This document shows positions 52,192-60,937 of a stretch of DNA of 64,000 nucleotides, one piece after another. The stretch lies in assembly GCA_963784575.1 (NCBI GenBank), contig CAWARU010000001.1:2046001-2110000 (forward strand), in the 5' to 3' direction. The DNA is from CAWARU01 sp963784575 (GTDB taxonomy: Bacteria > Pseudomonadota > Gammaproteobacteria > UBA6186 > Azoamicaceae). The notes below the pieces were generated by a model. It searched no databases and was not told the DNA's origin. It saw nothing but the letters and a program-made list of their open reading frames with translations. Every line of letters starts with the position of its first letter. Position 1 is the first letter of the stretch. The position numbers and the translations under genes are program-made.

Positions 52192-54012
52192 TTACCCCTC
52201 ACAGCCTCTCATGAGATTTTTAAAATTATCCAAAGATTCTTCTATCGCGCCAGGCCAAACACAATCTTCTGCCACAGAAACAGGTCTTATTAAAATAACG
52301 AGCTCGCTTTTTTTCAGTTTCTCCGAAACGTGAGAGAACAGATTGCCAATCACTGGCAAATCCATTAGGAAAGGTACACCTTCCCGGATTCTTCCCAAAT
52401 TATCCTGCATCAAACCACCAATCACCACCATTTGGCCGCTTCTCGCTCTCACCATGGTATCTGTCTCACGTACTGTAGTGGCCGCTAATGGAATGGATTG
52501 TGCCACGCCATTCAAAGTAAAGTTCTTGACCTGATCTTGAACATTGGAAACAATCGGATGAATATGCAGAGTCATATCATCACACTCATCGATAGACGGT
52601 GTTATGTCCATGGCAATGCCTGAAAAAAATGGATCGAAGGTTACGTTAGGTGTGGTTTGTGCGGTTGTTCCGATTGCTGTCGTGGTGGTACTGATGTTGG
52701 TGATGAAAAACTGATCAGTTCCCACTTTTATCAAAGCCTTTTGATTATTCATGGTCGAAATACGCGGATTTGACAGTACTTGAACCTTACCTTGTCCCCC
52801 CAAAAGTTCGATAAAAGCACCTAAATTTTTATAGTTAAATGCAAGGGTGAATACACCACCAAAGGCGCCCACATTTTGTCCGCTATCAAATGCAGGAGCA
52901 ATAGAACGATTGGGACCTGTGCGTCCTGGCTCTACTGGGATGACGGAGGTGGCATAATTGGTTGTTAATTCAGGAAAATCTTCAACACCAATAATAGGGC
53001 TTTGCCCTGCTACTTCACCGCCAAACTCTGTGGCCCGCATACGGCCCGAGATCAACGCCCAGTTGATACCGGCTTGATAGCTGTCATTTAACTGTACCTC
53101 TAAAATCTTTGCTTCCAGAGTCACCTGCCTATTGATAGTCAACTCTGATTTTCTAAGGAAATCTTCTACTTTTCTCAATTCTGCGGGAAATGCTTGTACC
53201 ACAATGAGTCCTGACATTGGGCTTATTGCGACTCTCCTGCCTTCGCCACCGCCGACCATATTTTCTACTGCCTGCTTCAATTCAATCCAAAAATCTGTTT
53301 TTGAAGTGGTTCTGATGCGGCTGTTTGTAATTTGAATTTCTCCGGCGCCACTGGTAGTGGAAGTTGTTCCAGGGGCAGCACCCGCGCCGCCTGCAGTAGT
53401 AGCACCGGAGGTACTAGAGCTTAACGCACCCGCTGAAATTCGGATCTCGGATTCACCCGATCGATCCATATTCAAATAATTGACTTTATACGCACGGGTT
53501 TGCAGGGTAATAGCCAAGATTTCAAATCCATTGGGTGCTCTTCTAAAGTCGTACCCATAGACATTCCGGACAGCGGACAATATTTGTGGAATTGTGACTT
53601 TCTTCAATTGAATAGATATTTTCCCATCCAAATTGGGCGGTAGAATCATATTGTAGGGGGTATCTTTTACGAGACTTAAGAAAAAGCTTCGAGCGGGCAC
53701 TTGTTCGGCGATAATATCATAGCGCCGCTCAAGCGGTGACAAAGGTACTCCTCTGCCAAGCATGTTGGGAACCATCATGGCAGTGACTTCGGCAGGCATA
53801 CCGCAGGGCGTGATGCGCATGCCTCTGTGTGCATTAGCTATCATCTCATCTTCACACAAGCCTTCTTTTATTTGATCTTGGATGTGGCACATCGTGGTTT
53901 GGTGATATTGATACATATTCTGGCAGCCCAAAAGCGCAGAACAAATCCAAACAATGATGAATTTGTGAAGGCTCACCTTTGACAATTTTTGGTCAAAAAT
54001 TTTCAATGCCAT
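52192..54012 (-). CDS. mshL: MshL secretin lipoprotein
   Basis: A 606-residue outer-membrane secretin. The signal peptide ends in LLGC, so Cys30 is lipidated. STN/N-domain sequence and a Gly/Ala/Ser/Thr-rich linker (SSSTSGATTAGGAGAAPGTT) precede the secretin core. The core carries VLSNPRISTMNNQKALIKVG, DITPSIDE and the VIGGLMQD...GVPFLMDLPVIGNLF motif. It forms the pore for the pilus. Its start overlaps mshK by ten bases. Confidence 0.93.
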   Translation of the reverse strand: MALKIFDQKLSKVSLHKFIIVWICSALLGCQNMYQYHQTTMCHIQDQIKEGLCEDEMIANAHRGMRITPCGMPAEVTAMMVPNMLGRGVPLSPLERRYDIIAEQVPARSFFLSLVKDTPYNMILPPNLDGKISIQLKKVTIPQILSAVRNVYGYDFRRAPNGFEILAITLQTRAYKVNYLNMDRSGESEIRISAGALSSSTSGATTAGGAGAAPGTTSTTSGAGEIQITNSRIRTTSKTDFWIELKQAVENMVGGGEGRRVAISPMSGLIVVQAFPAELRKVEDFLRKSELTINRQVTLEAKILEVQLNDSYQAGINWALISGRMRATEFGGEVAGQSPIIGVEDFPELTTNYATSVIPVEPGRTGPNRSIAPAFDSGQNVGAFGGVFTLAFNYKNLGAFIELLGGQGKVQVLSNPRISTMNNQKALIKVGTDQFFITNISTTTTAIGTTAQTTPNVTFDPFFSGIAMDITPSIDECDDMTLHIHPIVSNVQDQVKNFTLNGVAQSIPLAATTVRETDTMVRARSGQMVVIGGLMQDNLGRIREGVPFLMDLPVIGNLFSHVSEKLKKSELVILIRPVSVAEDCVWPGAIEESLDNFKNLMRGCEG

Positions 54013-54443
54013 CTTTCATTCTCCCTTAAAACTGGAGTAGTATTTGATTCGTTTCCCTTCAAAGCCGGATCAATATTGCGTTCGCTTCCCTTTAAAACCG
54101 GAGTCGTATTTAAAAGGTTTATAATCATTTCTTTGCCATTGTCATCCAACTTGACGGAATACGATCCAATCTCTTTCAACACTTTGTGTCCAATCCTATC
54201 CCCCACTGACAGTATATGACCGTCAATGACGGCTGTACGCCTATCGCCGGATATCACAATGGCGGTGAGTTGTGGAATTGGCTCCTGGGTCCGCAATGCT
54301 AACCCGGATTTGGCTACAAAACCGGTTGGCTCAGTGGGGTCCTTCAAGTCAGCGTCTCCAAGTGTTACGGAAGCGAAGAGTGACGTTGTTTTGCAAATCA
54401 TGAAAAAACTCACCGAAAATACCCAAAAAAATTTAGATCCCAA
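54003..54443 (-). CDS. mshK: MshK, PilP-like periplasmic protein
   Basis: A 146-residue exported protein with an N-terminal signal (WVFSVSFFMICKTTSLFA) and a DPTEPTG start of the mature chain, as in MshK. The C-terminus (about 108-143) holds three copies of an 11-14 residue unit (NTTPVLKGSER, NIDPALKGNES, NTTPVLRENER). The last residues overlap the mshL start. It overlaps mshJ by 11 bases. MshK/PilP links the inner membrane PilN/O proteins to the secretin. Confidence 0.82.
   Translation of the reverse strand: MGSKFFWVFSVSFFMICKTTSLFASVTLGDADLKDPTEPTGFVAKSGLALRTQEPIPQLTAIVISGDRRTAVIDGHILSVGDRIGHKVLKEIGSYSVKLDDNGKEMIINLLNTTPVLKGSERNIDPALKGNESNTTPVLRENERWH
54010..54115. repeat. 33-bp coding repeat in mshK
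   Basis: Three imperfect 33-base units (33 = 11 codons) near the mshK 3' end encode the repeated TTPVLKG-type tail. Each contains CCGGA-like or CTGGA-like and TTCCC-type blocks. The length is a multiple of three, so the repeat expands without frameshift. Confidence 0.7.
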
Positions 54444-55107
54444 CCAAACTTTCCTCCAAACCTAAAGTGCTGATGCTGATCGACACCTTTGCAGCCGGAT
54501 ACTCGATAACCATATAATTCAGTTTGTCCCAAATCATCTTGTACGTCTCTCGCTCTGCTTCTTGTAAAAATTGCAGGGTGTCAAAATAAGTCGAATTCAC
54601 TTCCAACATGATGCCATGGTTATAAACTTGTATCGGATAAGTGCGATCTTTGGTATTGGTAAAAAGCGGTGTTGTGCCAGTATTTTTCATGCTGAGCAGC
54701 GCCATCTTGGAAGATTGTTCCAGCAGCGACTTAAAAAGTTGCACCATATCTTTCGGGGAAATCATCAATTTGGTTTGCTTCTCGATTTTGTCCTGGACGA
54801 TGTTATTATCCTCTTCGAGTGCTTTGATTTTCTGATTTAATTCCGGTATTGGATTATGCCCTATCATTTGAGACAAGGCGCTTATCTGGGTGCCAAGTGA
54901 ATTAATCTGATCTTGCACACTTTTACTACTGGTCTGGATATTTTCAACAGACCCCAGAAGGTAATCAACCACCACTGAGCTCCACAGAAAATAGAGAACG
55001 ACGAGACTCGTCACGAGCAATATCACTCGCTCTCGAACTGTCATAGCATTCACTTTGTTTTCGAGTTTTTCTTTCTCTATTTTTAATTGCTCTACCAAAC
55101 TGGCCAT
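54433..55107 (-). CDS. mshJ: MshJ, PilO-like protein
   Basis: A 224-residue bitopic inner-membrane protein with a single TM (VILLVTSLVVLYFLWSSVVV, about 27-46), a coiled coil and a ferredoxin-like periplasmic domain, as in PilO. It forms the alignment subcomplex with the MshI/PilN proteins. It overlaps mshK by 11 bases and follows the PilN-like gene by nine bases. Confidence 0.88.
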   Translation of the reverse strand: MASLVEQLKIEKEKLENKVNAMTVRERVILLVTSLVVLYFLWSSVVVDYLLGSVENIQTSSKSVQDQINSLGTQISALSQMIGHNPIPELNQKIKALEEDNNIVQDKIEKQTKLMISPKDMVQLFKSLLEQSSKMALLSMKNTGTTPLFTNTKDRTYPIQVYNHGIMLEVNSTYFDTLQFLQEAERETYKMIWDKLNYMVIEYPAAKVSISISTLGLEESLVGI

Positions 55108-55116
55108 GTTTTTTCC

Positions 55117-55758
55117 TCAATTTTTTTCAGCATTGGCTCCCCCACCTTCTCCAGTATCAGGCTTCTCCTTTACCGCAAATGATTCCACCACAAAGTGGAT
55201 AACTTCTTTTTTTCTATCTACCGTCAGGTGGAATTCTTTGAAATTTTTTCCTTTGAAAATCTCTTCGTGACTCAGGCCTTCTAGAAACTTTGGGACATAT
55301 TCTGGTCGTTGCGAGAATCCTTCCAATTTTATGTAGCTGCCATCACCTTGCAACACAAAGCTTGTCAACCAGATCCCAGAAAATGATTGCTCTGCCAATG
55401 CTCTCAAATAACCTGAGAAGCCTTGCGTTTTTGTGCTTTGCATCACAGACAAAGTGGAGAGAATTTCCTTTCTGGCATCCAGATCGCTTTGCAGTTTTTT
55501 AATAGTGAGCTCTAATTGTTCCTTAGTTTGCTGAGGAGGTACTTTTGCTGAAACCTCAAGCAATTGATTATTGAGTGCGTTTTGTTTTTTTTGCAGATCC
55601 GTCAAACTTTTCTTATTGAGATAGTAGTCATAAACATCATAAAGCGTGATAAGAGCAAACAACGCTATGGCACCAAGCATAGCCAACACAATCTGCCTGA
55701 AAGAGAAAAATTCCTCTTTCTTTGGAGTCACTTTATATAAATTAATTTCTTGCGTCAT
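55117..55758 (-). CDS. PilN-like protein (MshI2)
   Basis: A 213-residue inner-membrane protein starting MTQEINLYK, the conserved PilN-type N-terminus that binds PilM-like MshI. It has a TM segment (about 25-45), a coiled coil (about 50-105) and a ferredoxin-like domain ending in a Gly/Glu-rich tail. Its start overlaps the mshI stop in an ATGA pattern, so the two are translationally coupled. Confidence 0.88.
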   Translation of the reverse strand: MTQEINLYKVTPKKEEFFSFRQIVLAMLGAIALFALITLYDVYDYYLNKKSLTDLQKKQNALNNQLLEVSAKVPPQQTKEQLELTIKKLQSDLDARKEILSTLSVMQSTKTQGFSGYLRALAEQSFSGIWLTSFVLQGDGSYIKLEGFSQRPEYVPKFLEGLSHEEIFKGKNFKEFHLTVDRKKEVIHFVVESFAVKEKPDTGEGGGANAEKN

Positions 55759-56879
55759 TTATTTTGTCCAGCATCGTTTGTAGTTTTTACTTGTTCTGAT
55801 ACCTTCTTGACCTCCTGTACCTCCTTTCTCTTTGCTGCTATCGCTGCCGCGTTACCGAGATCCAATCCTGAATCACTGCGTAGTACGCCGCCAATGGCCA
55901 TCAGGCATTGTGCTTGCTTCTCCTTGGTGAGCGGCTGATCCAAATTCAACACGGCTGTTAAATCCATAGCATGTACTTCCATGCCTGTATTTGACTTTAA
56001 ATAAGATGCAATCAGTTCTTGATTTAATACTGTAGGTGACAGCAAAATCGAAGCAGCCACAGTCTGTCGGAAAGTCGTACTGGCGTAATCTAGCGAACGC
56101 TGAATTTCCAAGGAAATGAATTCTAACAAGGGTTTTGTGGCATCATCCAAAACTGCATTTTGGTTCAAAGGCTCCAAGCGAAAATCAATTGAACGCGCCA
56201 TAAAAATTATACCCTGGCGGCAAAGTATTAATTTACCGCCCCAAGGATGCAAATAAATAAAAATAACACCCTTGGATTCTGCTGGATGCAAGACTGCGAT
56301 ATTCCGAAGTACGAGCTCTGGAATATCGATGTATTTCAAACTCAAACCAGTTGACTTTAATGTCCCCTCAAGTTTTGGAATGATATTCTTCCGAATGACT
56401 GCCACATAGGACATTTTGGCATTGTCCCTGGCACGAGGCAGGGGAAGTTGAAAAGCATCCATGACGGCATCTGTCATGGGAAAATTAATGTATTCGCGCA
56501 CCAACCACTGCAGAGCCCTATCCATCTCTTCCTGTGCCACATTGGGGGTGTCCACCAAGTTAAGGGAATAATCTTGTTCCGGAACGACAATACTGCAAGA
56601 CAAGCCTTTTAAATTATTTTTTTCTACAAAATTTCGGATTTCTGGGGTAAAATCCCCTAGTTTCTCATAATATTCGGCCCCAAAATGTGGAATATTGGCT
56701 GGTTTCTCAGCCAGAGCATAGGCGAGAGCGATGCTTTGATGCGTCATTTGAATCGAAACGAGCCCAGAAACTTGACTTTCTGTCTTCTTTTGCCCCAATA
56801 TCCATTTCACCTTGTATGCCTCTTTGTACATCCATAGTTTTATTGTAGGATTGTTACTAACTTGTGCAAGTGCACTCAT
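55755..56879 (-). CDS. mshI: MshI, PilM-like actin-fold protein
   Basis: A 374-residue cytoplasmic protein of the PilM/ FtsA-like actin fold used in pilus inner-membrane assembly. The N-terminal two thirds look ordered (ALAYALAEKPANIPHFG..., AVIRKNIIPKLEG), and a short C-terminal charged helix follows. It is the first gene of the msh operon; the divergent spacer to the L,D-transpeptidase gene probably carries its promoter. It recruits the PilN-like protein. Confidence 0.87.
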   Translation of the reverse strand: MSALAQVSNNPTIKLWMYKEAYKVKWILGQKKTESQVSGLVSIQMTHQSIALAYALAEKPANIPHFGAEYYEKLGDFTPEIRNFVEKNNLKGLSCSIVVPEQDYSLNLVDTPNVAQEEMDRALQWLVREYINFPMTDAVMDAFQLPLPRARDNAKMSYVAVIRKNIIPKLEGTLKSTGLSLKYIDIPELVLRNIAVLHPAESKGVIFIYLHPWGGKLILCRQGIIFMARSIDFRLEPLNQNAVLDDATKPLLEFISLEIQRSLDYASTTFRQTVAASILLSPTVLNQELIASYLKSNTGMEVHAMDLTAVLNLDQPLTKEKQAQCLMAIGGVLRSDSGLDLGNAAAIAAKRKEVQEVKKVSEQVKTTNDAGQNK

Positions 56880-57022
56880 TAGTATTTTTATTATTATGGT
56901 AGAGAGTTAGAAGACTTAACTTCTGAAGTTCTATTGCATTTAGCCGATAGCTTTAACGCTAGGGCATAACTCAACAAGTAGTACAACTTCAAAAAAGGTA
57001 TAACTTCAAGGCTGGTGATTAT
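56880..57022. promoter_or_regulatory. Divergent msh/L,D-transpeptidase promoter region with AACTTC boxes
   Basis: AACTTC occurs at 56918-56923, 56985-56990 and 57002-57007. The first is part of a palindrome AACTTC-T-GAAGTT (56918-56930). The region lies between the divergent msh operon and the L,D-transpeptidase gene. I see no confident -35/-10 pair for either side. A regulatory role is inference. Confidence 0.3.
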
Positions 57023-57994
57023 ATGAAACAAATGAAAGCTAATGACAATTATTTGAAGCTTAATAAATCTCGAGAGAGAACAAGATTTCTATTCTTGGAT
57101 TTTTTCTTTCTATTCATGTTAATTTGCCTAACAATCGCAAAATCTGATCCTGTTGAGGCTCTAACGTTTGCACTGCCTCAAGATGGCGATATGATTGGCT
57201 CAATACAAATGACCACGGTTCGAAAAGGGGAATCGCTGGGTGACATCGGCAGGCGTTATGATGTTGGTGTCTATGAAATGATTGAGGCGAACCCAAAAGT
57301 CGACCCTTGGGTTCCAAAGTCAGGTTCTGTAGTCGTTGTTCCTACTCAATATATTTTACCCTCGGGACCGAGAAAGGGCATCGTCATAAATTTGGCGGAA
57401 ATGCGGCTTTATTATTACCATTCCGATAAGCCTTTGGTGACTACCTGCCCATTAGGCATCGGAAAGAAGGGTTGGGAAACACCTTGCATTGTTTCCACTA
57501 TTGTAGAAAAGAAAAAAGATCCAGTATGGGTGCCACCACCAAGCATCCGAGCTGAGCACTTAGCAAAAGGGGATCCGCTCCCTGCAGTGGTGAAAGCTGG
57601 ACCAGATAACCCCATGGGACGCCATGCGCTCTATTTGGCTGGTGGTAGTTCCATCCGCATCCATGGAACAAATAAACGAGCTGGTATCGGAGTTCGAGGT
57701 AGCCATGGCTGCATCCGTTTGCTGCCAGAAGATATTGAGTATCTTTATCACTCGGTACCCATTGGCACTTCTGTCAGAATTATCCACGAACCCTATAAGG
57801 TCGGCTGGTACAAGAATAGATTGTATCTTGAAGCACACGAACCCCTTTCTGAACCGCGTTATCGAGGGTCTGATAATGTTGATAACTTGGTAAGAGCCAT
57901 TCAGCGCGCGATTCGAGGCAAGTATGTGGTGAATTGGGCAAGTGCGCAATTGGCTGCTAAGACACGGAACGGCTATCCGACTAGGATTGATTGA
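57023..57994 (+). CDS. L,D-transpeptidase with LysM domain (ErfK/YbiS/YcfS/YnhG family)
   Basis: A 323-residue exported enzyme. A single N-terminal hydrophobic segment (about 22-38) is followed by LysM (about 63-112, VRKGESLGDIGRRYDVG), then the YkuD catalytic domain with His214 (IRIHGTNKRA) and His228/Cys230 in GSHGCIRLLPEDI. It makes 3-3 cross-links or attaches Braun-like lipoprotein to peptidoglycan. AAGG precedes the ATG. Two terminators follow at 58015-58090. Confidence 0.95.
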   Translation: MKQMKANDNYLKLNKSRERTRFLFLDFFFLFMLICLTIAKSDPVEALTFALPQDGDMIGSIQMTTVRKGESLGDIGRRYDVGVYEMIEANPKVDPWVPKSGSVVVVPTQYILPSGPRKGIVINLAEMRLYYYHSDKPLVTTCPLGIGKKGWETPCIVSTIVEKKKDPVWVPPPSIRAEHLAKGDPLPAVVKAGPDNPMGRHALYLAGGSSIRIHGTNKRAGIGVRGSHGCIRLLPEDIEYLYHSVPIGTSVRIIHEPYKVGWYKNRLYLEAHEPLSEPRYRGSDNVDNLVRAIQRAIRGKYVVNWASAQLAAKTRNGYPTRID

Positions 57995-58011
57995 TAGCCT
58001 ACAGGCCTTGT

Positions 58012-58041
58012 AAAAAACGCCCATATTTGGGCGTTTTTTTT
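58012..58041 (+). terminator. Intrinsic terminator of the L,D-transpeptidase gene
   Basis: AAACGCCCA (58015-58023) pairs with TGGGCGTTT (58028-58036) around TATT and is followed by eight T. A preceding run of six A makes it usable in the reverse direction too. Confidence 0.93.
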
Positions 58042-58063
58042 AACAAATATAAAAGAATAATAC

Positions 58064-58090
58064 AAAAAAAAACCCCCCATGAAGGGGGGC
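58064..58090 (-). terminator. Intrinsic terminator of the small lipoprotein gene
   Basis: On the minus strand, CCCCCC (58089-58084) and GGGGGG (58078-58073) form a stem around TTCAT, followed by nine T (58072-58064). It lies 31 bases beyond the small lipoprotein stop. Confidence 0.92.
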
Positions 58091-58120
58091 TTTCTTTGCA
58101 AGGTAATCAAATACTACCAA

Positions 58121-58270
58121 TTATTTTGGACAGCATTCTCTTTTCATTGCACATGGTGGTTCTACTCTGCATGGGTTGGGTTCGCAGCATCTTTTTGCGC
58201 AACCAGCCAACATGCCTAAAGATAAAACCATTAACAGACCTACTACTACTGCTTTACTTACATTTTTCAT
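58121..58270 (-). CDS. Small Cys-rich lipoprotein
   Basis: A 49-residue lipoprotein. The signal peptide ends in MLAGC, so the mature part begins at Cys24 and is only 26 residues, with seven cysteines (Cys24, 28, 29, 34, 40, 46, 47) and several prolines. AAGGGGAG lies six bases before the ATG and an intrinsic terminator follows, so it is a complete small transcription unit. The cysteine spacing hints at metal binding or disulphide clusters. The function is unknown; it resembles small entericidin-like lipoproteins only in size. Confidence 0.8.
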   Translation of the reverse strand: MKNVSKAVVVGLLMVLSLGMLAGCAKRCCEPNPCRVEPPCAMKRECCPK

Positions 58271-58344
58271 AATGACTCCCCTTTTATAAAGTTTAATTAA
58301 ACTTGCATTTTAAGGTTAGACAATTTTTACGCTATTTGCCAAAC

Positions 58345-59367
58345 CTACTCGCTTTTTAATGCTCTGGCAAATAAAGTTGTTACCGCCTGCTTTGGAGACA
58401 AGCCTTGTTTCACAATACGAAACACTTGTTCCGCGATAGGCAATTCAACATTGCGCTTGCGCGCTAATCGACAGAGTTGCTCCACATTATACACGGCCTC
58501 AATAACTTGACCAACTTTTTGAATAGCTTCAGATTCATTTAAACCTTCTGCGAGTGCAAAACCGAAACGGCGATTGCGTGATTGATTATCAGTACAACTT
58601 AAAATAACATCCCCACAACCCGCGAGGCCCATTAAGGTTTCCCGCTTAGCGCCCAGCGCTTCTCCTAAACGCATCATTTCCGCCAAACCCCGTGTGATGA
58701 GGGCTGCGCGAGCATTAGAGCCCAATTGCAAGCCATCAGAAATGCCAGCAGCCACCGCTAAAATATTTTTGACCACCCCTCCCAACTGAACACCTATTAA
58801 ATCTTGGGTCGAATAAGCTCGAAAGAAATTGTTTGAAAATTTTTCTGCCAATAAAAAAGCGTAGTCCTCTTGATTCGCTGCAATGGTAACGGCGGTGGGA
58901 AGTTCTTTGGCTACTTCCTGTGCAAAGCTCGGACCTGATAAGACGGCATAGGGACGTTTGCCTAATTCGCGTTCAATGACTTGATGCAAGAATTCACCGG
59001 ACTTAGGTTCTAGACCTTTTGTTGCCCAAAAAAATCTTTGCGGGTTTTCTTGAAGCGAGGGGGTTTCGAAAATAACTGCCTTGATTTTTTGCAGCATTTC
59101 CACAAAAGCATGGCTTGGGACAGCAATCAAGACATCCTGCGAAGATTCCAAGGCTGTCTTCAAATCTGGATAGCAAGTAATATTGGAGGGCAAGACAACG
59201 TCAGGAATATAACGCTTATTTTGACCTGTCTCTGTTATTTCTTTTAAATGTTTTTCGTTTCTATCCCAAAGACGAACCGGGGAACCATTTTTTGCGAGGA
59301 CGATAGCCAGGGCAGTACCCCACGATCCTGCCCCTAATACTGTTACTGGCCCAGAAACATTTGTCAC
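58345..59367 (-). CDS. gpsA: Glycerol-3-phosphate dehydrogenase [NAD(P)+]
   Basis: A 340-residue enzyme that supplies sn-glycerol 3-phosphate for phospholipids. The NAD(P) loop is VLGAGSWGTALA, and GGVVKNILAVAAG carries the catalytic Lys. The start codon is GTG 59367. It is the last gene of the conserved yibN-grxC-secB-gpsA block. Confidence 0.96.
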   Translation of the reverse strand: MTNVSGPVTVLGAGSWGTALAIVLAKNGSPVRLWDRNEKHLKEITETGQNKRYIPDVVLPSNITCYPDLKTALESSQDVLIAVPSHAFVEMLQKIKAVIFETPSLQENPQRFFWATKGLEPKSGEFLHQVIERELGKRPYAVLSGPSFAQEVAKELPTAVTIAANQEDYAFLLAEKFSNNFFRAYSTQDLIGVQLGGVVKNILAVAAGISDGLQLGSNARAALITRGLAEMMRLGEALGAKRETLMGLAGCGDVILSCTDNQSRNRRFGFALAEGLNESEAIQKVGQVIEAVYNVEQLCRLARKRNVELPIAEQVFRIVKQGLSPKQAVTTLFARALKSE

Positions 59368-59398
59368 AAAATAATATTAACTATCTGCAATGTTTGAT

Positions 59399-59917
59399 TT
59401 AAGCAATATTTGATGTCTCAATGCCCGTTTCTTCCTTTGAAAGATGCTGGGCATACATGGCTTCAAAATTGATGGGGGGTAATATCAATTGCGGGAAGCC
59501 TCCACGCTGCACCAAATTGGCAACTGCTTCTCTTGCGTATGGAAATAATACGGTGGGGCAAGCTGTCGACAAAATCTGCTTTAATATTTCTGGGGTGAAG
59601 CCTAAGACCGTAAACACACCGGCTTGTTTGACATCGATGACAAAAGCAGGCTTATCGTCCTTTAATTTGACAGTGACAGTAAGATGTAAGACCACCTCAT
59701 GAATGCCTTCTGATTCAGCAAGCAGTTTAGATCCCATCTGCAAATCAAAATCAAGCTTTGGCTGCCACTCTTCGTTGAAAATATGAGGGGTACCGGGTGC
59801 CTCAAAAGAAATGTCTTTTACATAGATGCTGTTGACGGAGAAAATTGGACCATTTTCTGCTGATTGATCGTGGCCATTCGGAGTATTGGGAATCTTGGTA
59901 TTCATGTTATTGGACAT
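59399..59917 (-). CDS. secB: Protein-export chaperone SecB
   Basis: A 172-residue cytosolic chaperone that keeps Sec substrates unfolded and passes them to SecA. FSVNSIYVKDISFEAPGTP and the C-terminal PPINFEAMY are diagnostic. AGGAAAAGATAGT precedes the start. It lies between grxC and gpsA in the usual gamma-proteobacterial order. Confidence 0.96.
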   Translation of the reverse strand: MSNNMNTKIPNTPNGHDQSAENGPIFSVNSIYVKDISFEAPGTPHIFNEEWQPKLDFDLQMGSKLLAESEGIHEVVLHLTVTVKLKDDKPAFVIDVKQAGVFTVLGFTPEILKQILSTACPTVLFPYAREAVANLVQRGGFPQLILPPINFEAMYAQHLSKEETGIETSNIA

Positions 59918-59957
59918 ACTATCTTTTCCTATATATTTTAAACACTAAGTTTACATG

Positions 59958-60212
59958 CTAATCTGAAAGCCATTGATCCAATTCACCTCGATCATTTAGG
60001 GCTTTCAAATCATCATAACCACCGACATGACGTTCACCAATGAAAATTTGGGGAACAGTCCGTCTATTGCTCATACGCTCCATTTTTTCCCGAAGCTCTG
60101 GATTTTCATCCACTCGCAATTCTTCATAAGGCACATGCTTCATATCTAACAGTTGTTTAGCACGAACGCAATAGGGACAGTAGTCTGCGCTATAAATCAC
60201 AACCTGTTTCAT
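59958..60212 (-). CDS. grxC: Glutaredoxin 3
   Basis: An 84-residue thiol-disulphide oxidoreductase with the active site CPYC (Cys12, Cys15) and the glutathione-binding TVPQIFIGERHVGGYDDL. AAGG precedes the ATG. It reduces disulphides using glutathione, which fits the presence of gshB in the same window. It is part of the yibN-grxC-secB-gpsA block. Confidence 0.97.
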   Translation of the reverse strand: MKQVVIYSADYCPYCVRAKQLLDMKHVPYEELRVDENPELREKMERMSNRRTVPQIFIGERHVGGYDDLKALNDRGELDQWLSD

Positions 60213-60282
60213 ACTCTTGAGCCCTTTCCAGTGTTCAAGTCATTACTGATTCGAAACTTAATTGATTCAAAACTCAAATCTG

Positions 60283-60699
60283 TTAAGACGATTTTGTCAG
60301 TGGCAATCCTGCCGTTTTCCAAGCCTGCAATCCCCCTGCAATACTGACAGGTGAGATATCTTTCTGCGCTAAGAGATCTCGCGCTTTTTTCAAATCATTT
60401 TCTGAGGATGCCACCAAAATGACAGGCTTGCCAGAATATTTCTGAACTTGAGCTATTTTTTTCGGAAGCACTTCTAGAGGGATATTCAATGAACCGACGA
60501 TATGCCCCTGTGAAAAAGAATTTTCACCGCGCAAATCTAATACTAAGGCCTCCTGATGATTCATCAAAAGGACCACTTCACCTGGCGGTAACAAAAATGA
60601 ATCTTTTGAACCCCTGAGTTCATTCACAATAAAAGCTAGCAAAAAGCAAGCAAATAAACCACTCAAAATCCAATTTTCAGTTAAAAAACTAACAAACAT
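60283..60699 (-). CDS. yibN: Membrane-anchored rhodanese-like protein YibN, without catalytic Cys
   Basis: A 138-residue protein with one N-terminal TM (about 11-28) and a rhodanese domain (about 40-138) with LVLDLRGENSFSQGHIVGSLNIPL. The position of the usual active-site Cys loop reads VILVASSENDLKKA, so the catalytic Cys is absent; the fold is probably kept for binding. It is the first gene of the conserved yibN-grxC-secB-gpsA operon. Confidence 0.88.
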   Translation of the reverse strand: MFVSFLTENWILSGLFACFLLAFIVNELRGSKDSFLLPPGEVVLLMNHQEALVLDLRGENSFSQGHIVGSLNIPLEVLPKKIAQVQKYSGKPVILVASSENDLKKARDLLAQKDISPVSIAGGLQAWKTAGLPLTKSS

Positions 60700-60937
60700 A
60701 ATTATGTGCCATCAAATAAAAAATTACATACAAAATTACAAATCTAAGTAAATTTTTACAATAAAAATTTTAGATAAGCTGATGATACTACTGGAAATGA
60801 GGCTTTTTGACAAGCAAAAGAGGATAATCAGACCCAAAATTGTTTATTTATCTGTCTTTTTCTCATAGAATGAGGCAATATGCTGATTAGGTAATAAATA
60901 TACGCCATCCTCAACTTAAAAAACAGGTAACAACCCT

